Assembly: GCF_905475465.1 (NCBI RefSeq)
Contig: NC_062242.1
Location: forward strand, 11,559,501-11,623,500
Reading direction: 5' to 3'
Length of the DNA stretch: 64,000 nucleotides
Source of the DNA: Pieris napi
Taxonomy: Eukaryota > Arthropoda > Insecta > Lepidoptera > Pieridae
The notes under the pieces are model-generated. The model made no database searches. It was not told the origin of the DNA and worked only from the letters and a program-made list of their open reading frames with translations. The position numbers and the translations under genes were made by a program. Positions within the stretch are counted from its first letter, which is position 1. Each line of letters starts with the position of its first letter. Below, piece after piece: positions 11,433 through 21,165 of this stretch.

Positions 11433-11754
11433 CTAACACGCAACGAATAAGCGAGGCAAAACACTACCGTCTTGAGTGAGCGCGGCAAACGTACTGAGGC
11501 GCCTTTGAACATCGACAAAAACCGACAACGTTTGGCTCGGGCCGCGGCACGCTCGGGCGAGGCAGCGCGTGCGTTTGCCTCGGGCGAGGCACGTCTTGAC
11601 CGACCGAGGATTTGCCTCGCGAGGCTGCTCGCTCAGTCAGTACGCGGCTAATGACATTATGTAACGACACCCAATTTTCACGTCTTTCAACTTAAGGTGA
11701 AACTCAGTATTGAACTTTGAAACGCTATTACTGTATAAATACATTTATATATGT

Positions 11755-12050
11755 GATTAGCTGACCCGGCAAACGTTGTTTTTCCGCGTATAATATACGT
11801 GGAATACTAAAGTTAATACGTTAGGAAAAAAAATTAGTTCAATAAAAATAGCTATCTACTATATCAAAATATAGGGGATGATCGTAGAGGAGTGAAAATT
11901 AAGAGTTGTGTGTATTTTTTAATGCCACATAATATTTTTTTTTTGTGTGGACTCCCCTTTTCACTTAGGGGTTTGAAAGATAGTAGCCGTTTCGGAGGAG
12001 TATGAGAACGAACATTGTGAGATGAGAATTTAATATATTTGATTAGTATG
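11755..12050 (+). repeat. Unclassified dispersed repeat (GACCCGGCAAACGTTGTT type)
   Basis: Begins near GCTGACCCGGCAAACGTTG and ends near GCCGTTTCGGAGGAGTATG followed by ACGAACATTGTGAGATGAG. A related terminus, GACCCGGCGAACTTCGTT, occurs in the opposite orientation near 42375-42400. Both look like ends of one insect repeat superfamily. I cannot assign the class. Confidence 0.4.
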
Positions 12051-12154
12051 AGCGATAAGTAACTATTATGCGAAATTTGGATATTATAGTTTAAGTTATA
12101 AACATGTAATAAAATATGTACTAAAAGTTATATATAATAAAAACAATATATATA

Positions 12155-12465
12155 TTGCAAAAAATGTTTAAACTCAAACTCAAAATTCGTAAAATTACAA
12201 AATACCATCCGTATCACCTCGACGTCCGGCGTTCCACAACTGAGCGTTTCTTAAGGCAGATTATGCCGCACACCATCATCATGTGGAACCAACTGCCCAC
12301 TGAAGTATTTCCCAACCAATTCGACTTCAAGTCCTTCAGGTCCTTCAAGAAAAGAGCGTACCACTTGCGAGCCTTCTGGCAATGTAAGTGTCCATGGCCG
12401 GCGGTATCACTTAACATCAGGTGAGCCTCCTGCCCGTTTGCCTCCTATTACATAAAAAAAAACGT
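12155..12465 (+). repeat. Family A LINE 3' end with residual C-terminal coding sequence
   Basis: Bases 12155-12424 keep an open frame of 89 codons with RRSTTERFLR, MWNQLPTEVFPNQFD and FKSFRSFKKRAYHL. This resembles the C-terminal end of CR1/jockey-type reverse transcriptase ORFs, where a W-N-x-L-P-x-x-V-F motif is common. The frame is followed by CTTAACATCAGGTGAGCCTC and an A-rich tail at about 12450-12462. It is the most complete family A copy here and shows that the repeat derives from a LINE. Confidence 0.6.
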
Positions 12466-12580
12466 ACCACATCCTAAAAAGCCGGCAACGCACTTGCGAG
12501 TCCCCTGGCAATGTGAGTGTCTATGGGTGGTATCATTTAACATCAGTTGAGCCTCCTGCCCGTTTGCTATATAAAAAGAA
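12466..12580 (+). repeat. Second family A copy directly downstream
   Basis: It repeats the last ~100 bp of the preceding element, from ACGTACCACATCCTAAAAAG to GCCTCCTGCCCGTTTGC and a TATAAAAAG tail. The two lie head to tail, one inserted at the tail of the other. Confidence 0.6.
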
Positions 12581-12729
12581 ATCTTTTGGATCTTTGAAAA
12601 AACAACAGTTAACAAAAAAAACACAGTGTTAAGAACTATGTCACAAATTCTTAACATCTAAAACATAACTCCAAAGCTACCTTCAAGCTTACCCTCGTTA
12701 TAAAGATTTGTGGTCCATAATCTTACCAG

Positions 12730-12845
12730 TGTCAATGCCCATGGACAATCATTGCCAAAAGGCTCGCAAGTGCGTTGCCTTTTAAGAATTGGTACGCTCT
12801 TTGAAAAACCCTAAGTCGAATTGGTTCGGAAATACTTGAATAAAA
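12730..12845 (-). repeat. Family A LINE fragment, minus strand
   Basis: Contains complements of CCATGGGC, TTGCGAGCC and CGTACCAATTCTTAAAAG and ends inside the VFPNQFD coding segment. It is truncated at both sides relative to the best copy. Confidence 0.5.
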
Positions 12846-13689
12846 AAATCTTGTCCCTTTAATACGAATAAAACCATTAAAAATCCTACCAATACCGTAA
12901 TACTTGGAAGGACATTTCCTCTCATTGAGTCATAGTTAGCAATTTTTAAGCGAAATTTTGCCAAGCCATTTCTCCCCATAAACCAATGCATTAAGGTTGA
13001 TATTATTGTGCAAATTGTGGACATCTTAATACTATTAATTGCCATTATTTGCTTCATGAATCATCGCCAGTTACGCGCGTAAATTTGTTACGCATGGTCG
13101 TGTTTTGTTTTTGTCGTGTTTGTGTTAGAAAATATATTAAAATATCACAAGTGTGTGTTTGTTGAGTGGGTTTTACAAGTGTTTTGGAGCTCTAAATAAG
13201 GTTTATTAAATATGTATATAATATATATTATATACTTTATTTAACAAGAAACTCCGGTAAGTTTATTGTTAAATAAAGTGTTTTTTAAAAGCTATGGGAA
13301 GTTTTCCTTCTCATGCCGTTCCAACCAAAATGTTTGTTGTATTAACCAAATCCAGAAAATCTTTTAATCCATTATGTTATTTATCATCAGATATTTTTAT
13401 TAGCACGTAGCTTAGTTTTAGTTAGTCCCCCTAAACATAAATTTATGTTCCCAAACAATGACATACTATTTTTTTATTTAAAATTGTACTCTATTTCAAT
13501 GTATTAAGATTCCAATTAGTGTAAAAGTGATAATGTTGACTCACTTGAAATTATTGTAATTAAATTCTATGAAAATTACAGTTATTTACAGTCATTATTA
13601 AATGACAATTATGATTTACACACAATACATCTAGATAAAGATAACGTAATTTGTCTTTATCTGTGTGGATACTCTGAAGTTTATAAAAA
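12846..13689. other. AT-rich stretch, no gene seen
   Basis: A 91-residue minus-strand open frame at 12782-13057 overlaps the LINE scrap and has no recognisable domain. A TATATAATATATATTATATA run lies at about 13212-13233. Nothing else is supported. Confidence 0.4.
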
Positions 13690-14000
13690 AATATTAAAAA
13701 AGAAAAATAAACACATATTTGTCAGTGACAATAATTTAATTAAACTAAAATGAACATATAGAAGGAAAACTTTCTGGGTTTTGTTTTGGTTGTTTTCTTC
13801 TATAATGGATGGTTATTATTTGAGTATATCCCTATGGATACTTTGTGGTTATGGCAATTAAAAAAGAAAAAGAAAAATATATTTGCCATTGACAATAATT
13901 TAATTAAACTAAAAATAAACATACAAAAGGAAAACTGGGTTATTACTGATTAAGACATAATTTGTTTTCTATAATCATATGGACGCTCTTATTTGAATAT
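13690..14000. repeat. Tandem duplication, ~170-bp period
   Basis: Two neighbouring segments (about 13690-13830 and 13861-14000) share GACAATAATTTAATTAAACT, then AACATA, AAGGAAAACT and TATTTGAGTATATC or TATTTGAATATATC. The copies have diverged by substitutions and small indels. No reading frame is present. Confidence 0.55.
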
Positions 14001-14004
14001 ATCA

Positions 14005-14140
14005 GTAAAAACCGATTACGACGTCATCGTTTAGAACAACATACCGCTTATATTGACCAAAATCAAAGGTCCCGGTTGAATTATATTGTATTAGGTACTT
14101 AATAACAACGTCATCGGCTGTTACGACTATCGGTTTTTAC
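14005..14140. mobile_element. Possible short MITE with 12-bp inverted ends
   Basis: GTAAAAACCGAT at 14005-14016 and its exact complement at 14129-14140 bound 136 bp. Inner GTCATCG motifs also pair roughly. No target duplication was found, so this is tentative. Confidence 0.35.
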
Positions 14141-14489
14141 AAACAAATATGAGTAGTCCCTTCGATGAGACAGATTTTGAATTTACATATATCCATAGAC
14201 TTATACGATTAGTAAAATGTTCCCACAATTTAACGTGAAGTGATTTCCTCTTTAAACGGTGTCAAAACTCAAGAATCTTGAAAGCGTGTCAAGAGCATTC
14301 TTCGAGTCGCGGAATGTTATTAAGATGTTACCATATAAATTAACATTTTACTATCAGGGTTGCCACTTATTTTCCAAAAATGTTTATCCAATCACTGTTT
14401 TTGCCTACATTTTCGTATTTTACGTTAAGAAATATAATTTCGATGCGTAAAGGAAATTGATATTTACAGGATAGGGTATAATAGTTATG

Positions 14490-14870
14490 TCAGCTGCCCA
14501 GTGAAGTATTTCCGAATCAATTCGACTTACTGTTCTTCAAGAAAAGAGCGTATAGATACCGGAAAACATCTTGAACAAATGTCCTTGCCTGCGCAGAAGC
14601 GATTTTAAGGTATCATAGGGAGGTGTGTGTGGTGCGCGACAGCGGGAGTGTGACGTGTCGATCGCGTGATTGGTAAATCAGTTGACGTTTGTGTCCCGCG
14701 ATGCGCAAACTTTCCCCCAATCCCTTGTTTAATGCTCAAGAAGTTTGCCGGTATCTACCAATTCTTAAAAGGCCGGCTACGAGTGAGTCCTCTGGTGTTG
14801 AGAGTGTCCATGGGCGGCAGTATCACTTAATATCATTAGAGCCTCCTTGTTAGCCTCCTGTTTTATAATT
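14490..14870 (+). repeat. Family A LINE 3' end, interrupted
   Basis: The coding remnant (CTGCCCAGTGAAGTATTTCC) at about 14495-14560 is separated from the 3' end (CCAATTCTTAAAAGGCCGGC to GCCTCCTG) at about 14755-14865 by some 190 bp of unrelated, more GC-rich sequence. That sequence may be a later insertion. Confidence 0.5.
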
Positions 14871-15359
14871 TAATATTTAAAAAAATTCCGTGTAACTTAT
14901 ATTCTCATTGTATCCGTTAGACCTAGTTGGTAGCAAAGATAAACGTTATGTTAATATAATGTTGATATTTGATAAACATAAAAGTTATCAGGGAGCTACC
15001 AAGGAAATGTAAATTTTTGAGAAAGTAAAAAAGCCATATATTTTTTTAGTACTGGCAACCCTATGCCGTTGGGACATTTAACTTAAGTGGTTTTACAAAC
15101 AAAAATGTATCGGAATCTCGCGCATGACATTATTTCGTATGGTACTCGATTACGTCGAAGTAGACGACATTATTTTGTCTGGTTTATTGTGTTTGACCAC
15201 CTTTTTGATACAAAAAATACTTTTTGCTTATAAAGCATATTTTATATTGCAGTGGGTAATGTATAAATTCAAATAGTTCTTATAATTTATTTGTTGAATG
15301 AACGAAAGTAATGAATCAAAGAAATTTAATCTGAACATAACAATTTAAAAAAAAATTAT

Positions 15360-15640
15360 CGGTGGCGCTACGACCTTTTAAGGTCTGGGCCTCAGATTTC
15401 TGTACCTGTTTCATGACCATTTGTTAATCTAATAGGCAAGTAGGTGATCAGCCTCTTGTACCTGACACACGACGTCAACTCTTTGGATCTCTCCGGTTTC
15501 CTTACGATATTTCCTTCACCGTTCGAGCAAATCTTAAATGCGGACTTAGAATGGGAGTCCATTGGTGCACAGCCGGGGCTCGAACATACGATTTCAGGTA
15601 TGAGAGTCGCACGCTGAAGCCACTAGGCCAACACTGCAAT
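15360..15640 (-). repeat. tRNA-derived SINE, family S1
   Basis: A nearly complete copy. On the minus strand the A-box TGGCCTAGTGGCTTCAG and a B-box-like segment with one or two changes are followed by the shared body. It ends at GGTCGTAGCGCCACC near 15360. Confidence 0.7.
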
Positions 15641-15724
15641 ATTTTTAATACACAAATAATTATAATTAACCTTGTATCAAAAACTTAGCTAAAATGAGTA
15701 TTCAAAATGAAGGTGATGCTTTTA

Positions 15725-15935
15725 TAGAAGTTAGAACGAACGGGCAGAAGGCTCACCTGATGTTAGTTTCCTCTGTCTTAGACTGGCAAGAACGTTAGCG
15801 GTATTTTAGGAATTGGTACGCTCTTATCTAGAAGGGCCCTTAGTCGAATTGGTTCGGAAATAGTGGGCAGCTGGTTCCAAATAGTGGTGGTGGCAAAAAG
15901 GGCCTTAAAAACGCGCAGTTGTGGTACGGGTGATA
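15725..15935 (-). repeat. Family A LINE 3' end, minus strand
   Basis: Carries complements of GCCTTCTGCCCG, AAGAGCGTACCAATTCCTAA and AACCAATTCGACTAAG. It extends into the former coding part (the CAGCTGCCCACT complement). Confidence 0.55.
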
Positions 15936-16179
15936 CGTATGACTTAATTCGATATGGAATTCAGAATGAAAATAATGTGAGACATATTTTAAATCAGACA
16001 ATGCATACTTTTACATGGTAAACTTTACGCTAATTGATACCAATAGGTACATTAGTTGTAATAATAATTACTTTATGACAAAGGATAGACTATATAATAC
16101 ACCTACATATTTTAAAATACAGCTGATTCTCTATCGTATTTTTGTTTATATTTTATTATTTATTACTTAAGATGTCATG

Positions 16180-16425
16180 TGGAACATGGTGTAATGGTTG
16201 CAGCTCCTTACAAACGTTGTGTAAAGCAAAAAACTTGGCGATTAAAAAGAGTGGCGGAGAGTTTATTGCCAGTTCTTCTTTTCCGTTCTACGCCCTTGAT
16301 TTGAGAATTGGCAGTACATAAATGTAAAATTAGAAGCATTTCATATAGATATTTTTTTTGGACGTTAATAAGGGTTCATTGTGTTACCTATATGAATAAA
16401 TTATTTTGACATTTGACTTTTTTGA
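16180..16425 (+). repeat. Dispersed repeat, family R, plus copy
   Basis: Shares GGAACATGGTGTAATGGTTG, TTACAAACGTTGTGT, GTGGCGGAGAGTTTATTGCC and CCTATATGAATAAATTATTT with the 6376-6600 copy. It ends at an AATAAA-containing run. Probably a SINE or LINE tail. Confidence 0.55.
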
Positions 16426-17460
16426 TACAGATCATGTGCCGTTGTTATAAACTCAATCACAGATAAACTACCGTTTACAAACTGTAATTACTGCAATATA
16501 AATAAACATTTCAATAACGTGTAATAAAATTAATGGTCCAATCAAAATTATCACTTGATCTTTGGTTACAGTATTTGGTATTCGTGGGTGGTAACTGGCA
16601 ACACTGGGTCAATGATTACTCATTGCAGTTTTGAATGACGGTTAGCTAGCGGTTTTTTGTAATAAATTTTAAAGCTTGCCACGTTTAAATTCTTCCAATG
16701 AATTTCTCATAAATTATACGATTCTACATTTTTTTGGACTTAATTTTAAAGGGTAGGTAGTTGTTAATTTGGTTTGTTGTTGTTTGGATTTTATAATAAG
16801 TATTTAGGATTTTTTTAGGTATATAAATATTATACTTGGCAGCCTAACAAAATAATAGATACGTTTTAGGTCATATAATACAAAGGTAATTAAATTTGAC
16901 CCCTTTTTCTAATTAATGTCAATTTCACACATGGCGACACTGTCAAGTATGTATACCACAGCCTATGTCTTATCCCGGACAGTCTAACGGCATTGGTTCA
17001 TGAATATTCATTATTTATCTGTGCCCGATAACATTGGCATCTGGCTCGCGCACGCACTAATCGTAAATTGATTAGGCTTTTGAATTTCGAACTATGTAAG
17101 CGCGGCAATTTTGACAGGCACATATTAGTTTGATGACGTGTTCATAGTATATAGAAAATATTGTTTATTTGGTTGTAATTGCTTTTCAGATAATTCGAAA
17201 TTTGACATTTAGGCCATTTTTTGCAATAACAGATGATAAATAGGTAGAATATTAAAAAAATGTGTGCGTGTACTAGGTGTACACACGTAAGAAGTGAAAC
17301 TTATATAAAACCTTTGTTGTACGCAGAGCCATAATTGGTTTGTTTTAAGTTTAGAGGTCCGAAACTATTTCTTTAAACACAGTAAATTTTGATACACTGC
17401 CTAGCATACAATTTACAAATTAATTGCTGCAAATTGCGATTAGCAAATTTCAAGTCGAAA

Positions 17461-17745
17461 ATGTAATCCGTTGTCAAACTTCAAAGTCAAAAACATACTT
17501 TATGTCATATTTTAACGCCGATAAAGAAGTTTGACTTCGAAAATGTAATCCGTTGTCAACCTTCAAAGTCAAAAACATACTATATGTCATATTTTAACGC
17601 CGATAAAGAAGTTTGACTTCAAAAAGCAACATGGCGCGTAACGGAAAAATGTGACGCGTAACGCAAAAATGTTACACTAAATTTTTGTACAACCCCGATA
17701 AAAAAGTTTCACTTCAAAAAGTGGAAATAAATATTTGTAATTCAC
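17461..17745. repeat. 82-bp tandem repeat, two good units plus a remnant
   Basis: Units start at 17461 and 17543 with ATGTAATCCGTTGTCAA and differ at only a few bases. A degenerate third unit near 17690-17740 keeps CCCGATAAAAAAGTTTCACT in place of CGCCGATAAAGAAGTTTGAC. The motif AGTGAAACTTCTTTA also occurs near 37308, which suggests it comes from a dispersed element. Confidence 0.65.
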
Positions 17746-18189
17746 TTACGTTTCTCCCTTATTTATTTAAATATATATAAAATGTAAATCAAAATGCGGC
17801 AATTTGTTAAAGAAATCAGTTTTATTAGGTAAATACGTATAAGGAAACGCACACTCGGCAATCTCACGAACAAAGCTTCGATCAAAGGACCATGTTTAGA
17901 AATACCACATTTCCCTTACGCTTTGGTTATTCGAGGAATTTAATGCAAATTGTTATGAAAACGTGCTAACTTAGGTGCAATTGACGTAAACAAACGTAAG
18001 AAGTTATCTATATATACATATACAATTCTCGCCACAGAGAACACAAACTCCTCTATATTTATGAATATTCTATAGGTCTGACAATAAGTCGTATTATGCC
18101 CCTAAGAAGAAAGCATTGCTTTCCTTGTCGCTTCAAAGGTCGTAAATTTGCTCCCCAGCTTTGCATAAATAGACTTCTTATGTGAGCAT

Positions 18190-18370
18190 CTACTACTCGC
18201 TCGTACGGTGATGGAAAACATCGTGAGGAAAACGGCATGTCCTAAAGCCAAATTCGATGACATGTGTCAAAAGGCTGATTACCATCTAGTCTATGGAATA
18301 AAAATTATCAAACAAACGGGTACAAACTGAGTGAAGACACATATAGGGTTGTAGCGCCACTTGATTATTT
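18190..18370 (+). repeat. SINE S1, head missing
   Basis: The body (CGTACGGTGATGGAAAACAT, CGTGAGGAAAACGGC) and the end (GGTTGTAGCGCCACTTGATT) match family S1. The tRNA-like head is absent. A further tail scrap, GATGTAGCGTCACTTG, lies near 18550. Confidence 0.55.
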
Positions 18371-18811
18371 ATTATTATTGGATAGGGGTGACCCAGCAAG
18401 TTAAACGCACAACGGACCAATTAAGTGTCTAATTGCGGAAATGAGTTAACCACTCTAACCCTAACCCTAGGGGTGACCCAGCCCAATTTTTTTTTGACAG
18501 CGTGTCAGTATAATAAATAAACACAAAAGTCAGAGGCCAAGACTCCGAGGATGTAGCGTCACTTGTTTGTTTTATGAATGGTCTATTGATTATCCTATTT
18601 TCTATTATTTTTATTTCGTACTACTTCGGCTAATATAAATCTATTATATTTAATAAAAAACAATTTTACTAAACCTATAGCCATGATGAAATACATAATA
18701 TAAACAAAAAGGTTCAAATTTTATTTTCTTTTTAACTTTTAGGTAGATTGTAAATGGATAAAGAAACTATGATTTAACGTCATAATAATTGTAGCATCAC
18801 AATAATATATA

Positions 18812-19045
18812 CCAATGGCGCTATAAACTTTTAGGTGTGAGCCTCAGATTTTTGTATCTATTCCGTGATCATTTCTAATAAGCAACTAGGTGATGAACCT
18901 TCAGTGCCACACACCGTCGACTTTTGGTCTAACGCTGGTTTCCTCACGATGTTTTCCTTCACCGTACGAGCGAATTCTCGATCATGCATGATCAAACCGA
19001 CGACCTGGGATGACTCGTTGAAGCCACTAGGCCAACACAGCTCTC
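18812..19045 (-). repeat. tRNA-derived SINE, family S1
   Basis: The 3' end ATGGCGCTATAAACTTTTAG (minus-strand tail) and the head near 19015-19040, complement of TGGCCTAGTGGCTTCAA, define the copy. The B-box region has been lost by a small deletion. Confidence 0.6.
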
Positions 19046-19409
19046 GCATCACGCTGACATAATTTATCTATTTCCTTGCATAAACCTAAACTTCTCTAGC
19101 TAAAACAATATTTAATACTCATGTAAAAGAAACTCTATTATAAGTGGGGGGTAAAAAAGAGAGTTAATTAATGTGATTATGTAGAAACTATTCGACAATT
19201 ATTGGCGTTTTCCTAAGGAATGCACATATAGATGTCTGGTGCAGTTTTCCCGCCACAACGGCGCCTCAAACGGGCGCCAGGGCAGTCTCTACGTGATTAG
19301 TGTTACCATCGTTTTGGATTATGAGAGATTGTTTAACTTACTTGATTTTATTTATTGCTATATTGTCGAAATGGCTAGGTAAGCTAGTACGGTATAGAAA
19401 AACATTGTG

Positions 19410-19525
19410 AATTAACCAGTGTCCACACTTGCGAGCCTTCTGGCAATGTAAGTGTCCATGGGTGGCAGTATCACTTTACACCAGGTGAGCCTCCTGCCCA
19501 TTAGCCTCCTGATATATATAAAAAC
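19410..19525 (+). repeat. Family A LINE 3' end
   Basis: From CACTTGCGAGCCTTCTGG through TGTCCATGGGTGGCAGTATC to GCCTCCTGCCCATTAGCC and an A-rich tail. Confidence 0.6.
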
Positions 19526-19940
19526 AGTTTTTAGGTTAAAAAATCATAGTATGTGTTATCATGTTTTATTTATTCTAATGTGAATGGCCATCGTGGTGCT
19601 TTAAATAATAGAGGATTTTATTTTTACTCTATATCACAACTCGCGTTCAACAATATAATGGTTATACTGGCTATACTCTCGGGGCGTAACTACGACGACT
19701 TAAGATATCAATACGCTTATAAAACTAAGAAAGCCTGAGTGAGCAAAATGTATGCCTTGGCTAGTACAGTGATGGTATGACAGTTTTAAAGTTTTATTAA
19801 TCAAATTAATCAAAATTCATATTAATTAATCGCTTAGTGCAATTTAAAGGCGAAAGCGGTAGCGGAGCAAAAAATAAGGGTCTGGCCCAAGTATAAATTC
19901 ATATTCAATTTTGTGTTTTCCCAATTAGTGAATTTATAAG

Positions 19941-20861
19941 ATGCCAAAAGTTCAACGCTCTCCTATGGCCAATAAATCACAAAGTGTTTCTGAGCCAAAC
20001 GTCGACAAAATGGAAACTTTTCACACAGACCTTTACGGTGACAATGAACCACCGAGCTATGTTCAACAACGTCAAAAAAGGGCTAGAGAGCATGGATTTG
20101 AGGATGAATTATTAAGTTTTAAAAAAGAGATGAAAGATATGATTAAGTCATTGTTTGCGGAACAACAAAAAGAGCTTAAAAAAATAACGTCTGCCCAAGT
20201 AGAGATCAGAGAGAGTAATACCAACATAGAAAGTAGCCTTGCATTCCTCTCATCGCAACATGAAGACCTTAGGAAGAAAATAGAACAGCTTGAAGTACGT
20301 TTAAAGCAAGACAGAGAACAAATTATAATTTTAGAGGACAAGCTTGAGGAATTGCAGCGGGAACAACGTAAGGCTAATATTGAAATAAAAAATATGCCAA
20401 AACTACCCACAGAATCAAAGGAAGACTTAATAAACATGGTTGTAAGCTTATCAAAATCCCTGAATAGCGGTATTAAAAAAGATGATATCAAAGACATATA
20501 CAGGCTAAAAGGGAAAAGAGATTCTAATAAAACGAATACTCCAATAATTGTTGAGTTATCATCCTCGATTCTTAAATCAGATTTACTAAAATCCTGTAAA
20601 ACCTACAACATCAAAAATAAAGAAAAGCTACGAGCGAAGCATCTGGGAGCTACTAAAAATGAAGAAACTGCAGTGTTTATCTCCGAGCAGCTCACTGCGA
20701 AAGGCGCTAGACTACACTTTCTCGCTCGCGATCTAGCTAAATCAAAAGACTACAAGTTCTGTTGGACTTCTTACGGACGTGTTTACCTAAGAAAGAATGA
20801 AAACACCCCGGTAATTAAGGTCAAAAACGAATCACAGGTACACAGCCTCATGCAGGCATGA
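19941..20861 (+). CDS. LINE ORF1: coiled-coil protein with FP-like C-terminal domain
   Basis: 306 residues. The N-terminus (about 1-50) is polar. Residues about 53-150 form a long heptad-rich coiled coil (LLSFKKEMKDMIKSLF, then LRKKIEQLEVRLKQDREQI), the usual trimer-forming part of LINE ORF1 proteins that coat the element RNA. The C-terminal third, about 185-300, holds PIIVELSSS and YNIKNKEKLRAKHLG, and ends with FCWTSYGRVYLRKNE and VIKVKNESQ. This pattern resembles the C-terminal domain shared by baculovirus FP proteins and many insect LINE ORF1 proteins. It is probably an RNA-binding fold. The stop is 304 bases before ORF2, so ORF2 needs reinitiation or another translation route. No frame damage is visible. 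Confidence 0.75.
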   Translation: MPKVQRSPMANKSQSVSEPNVDKMETFHTDLYGDNEPPSYVQQRQKRAREHGFEDELLSFKKEMKDMIKSLFAEQQKELKKITSAQVEIRESNTNIESSLAFLSSQHEDLRKKIEQLEVRLKQDREQIIILEDKLEELQREQRKANIEIKNMPKLPTESKEDLINMVVSLSKSLNSGIKKDDIKDIYRLKGKRDSNKTNTPIIVELSSSILKSDLLKSCKTYNIKNKEKLRAKHLGATKNEETAVFISEQLTAKGARLHFLARDLAKSKDYKFCWTSYGRVYLRKNENTPVIKVKNESQVHSLMQA

Positions 20862-21165
20862 CTCTTTAACTATTGTCCTTTTTTTGTAAAAATTTTTTCT
20901 TGTTATACCATTATTAAACAGTTTTTTCTAAAAAACAATAGTCACAAACCTTTACACTACATATACTATTTACACTCACGCACTGATACACTCACATATA
21001 TTAAACACTATTCTAGTGCGATCTCACTTTATCTCATGGCTCATGGCTACAAACACGTCACAAGTGATTATAAACATTTATTCAATCTCGGCTTTACTGC
21101 GAATTTCTTATCCCAAGTAAATTATAATTTCTCGAAGTGTACGGAAAGTATCTGGTTACTCATTT

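Larger units (their letters stand above)
9202..11649. mobile_element. PIF/Harbinger transposon, internally deleted in the transposase
   Basis: A perfect 33-bp terminal inverted repeat (9202-9234 and 11617-11649) starts with AGCCGCGTACTGACTGAGCG. The same 3 bp, AAT, lies outside both ends (9199-9201 and 11650-11652), matching the 3-bp duplications made by Harbinger transposases. Inside are two genes in opposite directions: a transposase on the plus strand lacking its core, and a complete three-exon MADF gene on the minus strand. The subterminal regions are unusually GC-rich with many GCCTCG motifs. The perfect termini suggest fairly recent movement. Confidence 0.85.

Noticed and set aside
11464..11670. 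68-residue minus-strand frame with Arg/Pro-rich sequence
   Set aside because: It lies across the Harbinger terminal repeat and mirrors the GCCTCG-rich DNA. It is not a gene.
18450..18472. CTAACCCTAACCCTAGGGG, looks like a telomere repeat
   Set aside because: Only two units, and insect telomeres usually use TTAGG. Most likely chance or part of a local duplication of GGGGTGACCCAGC.
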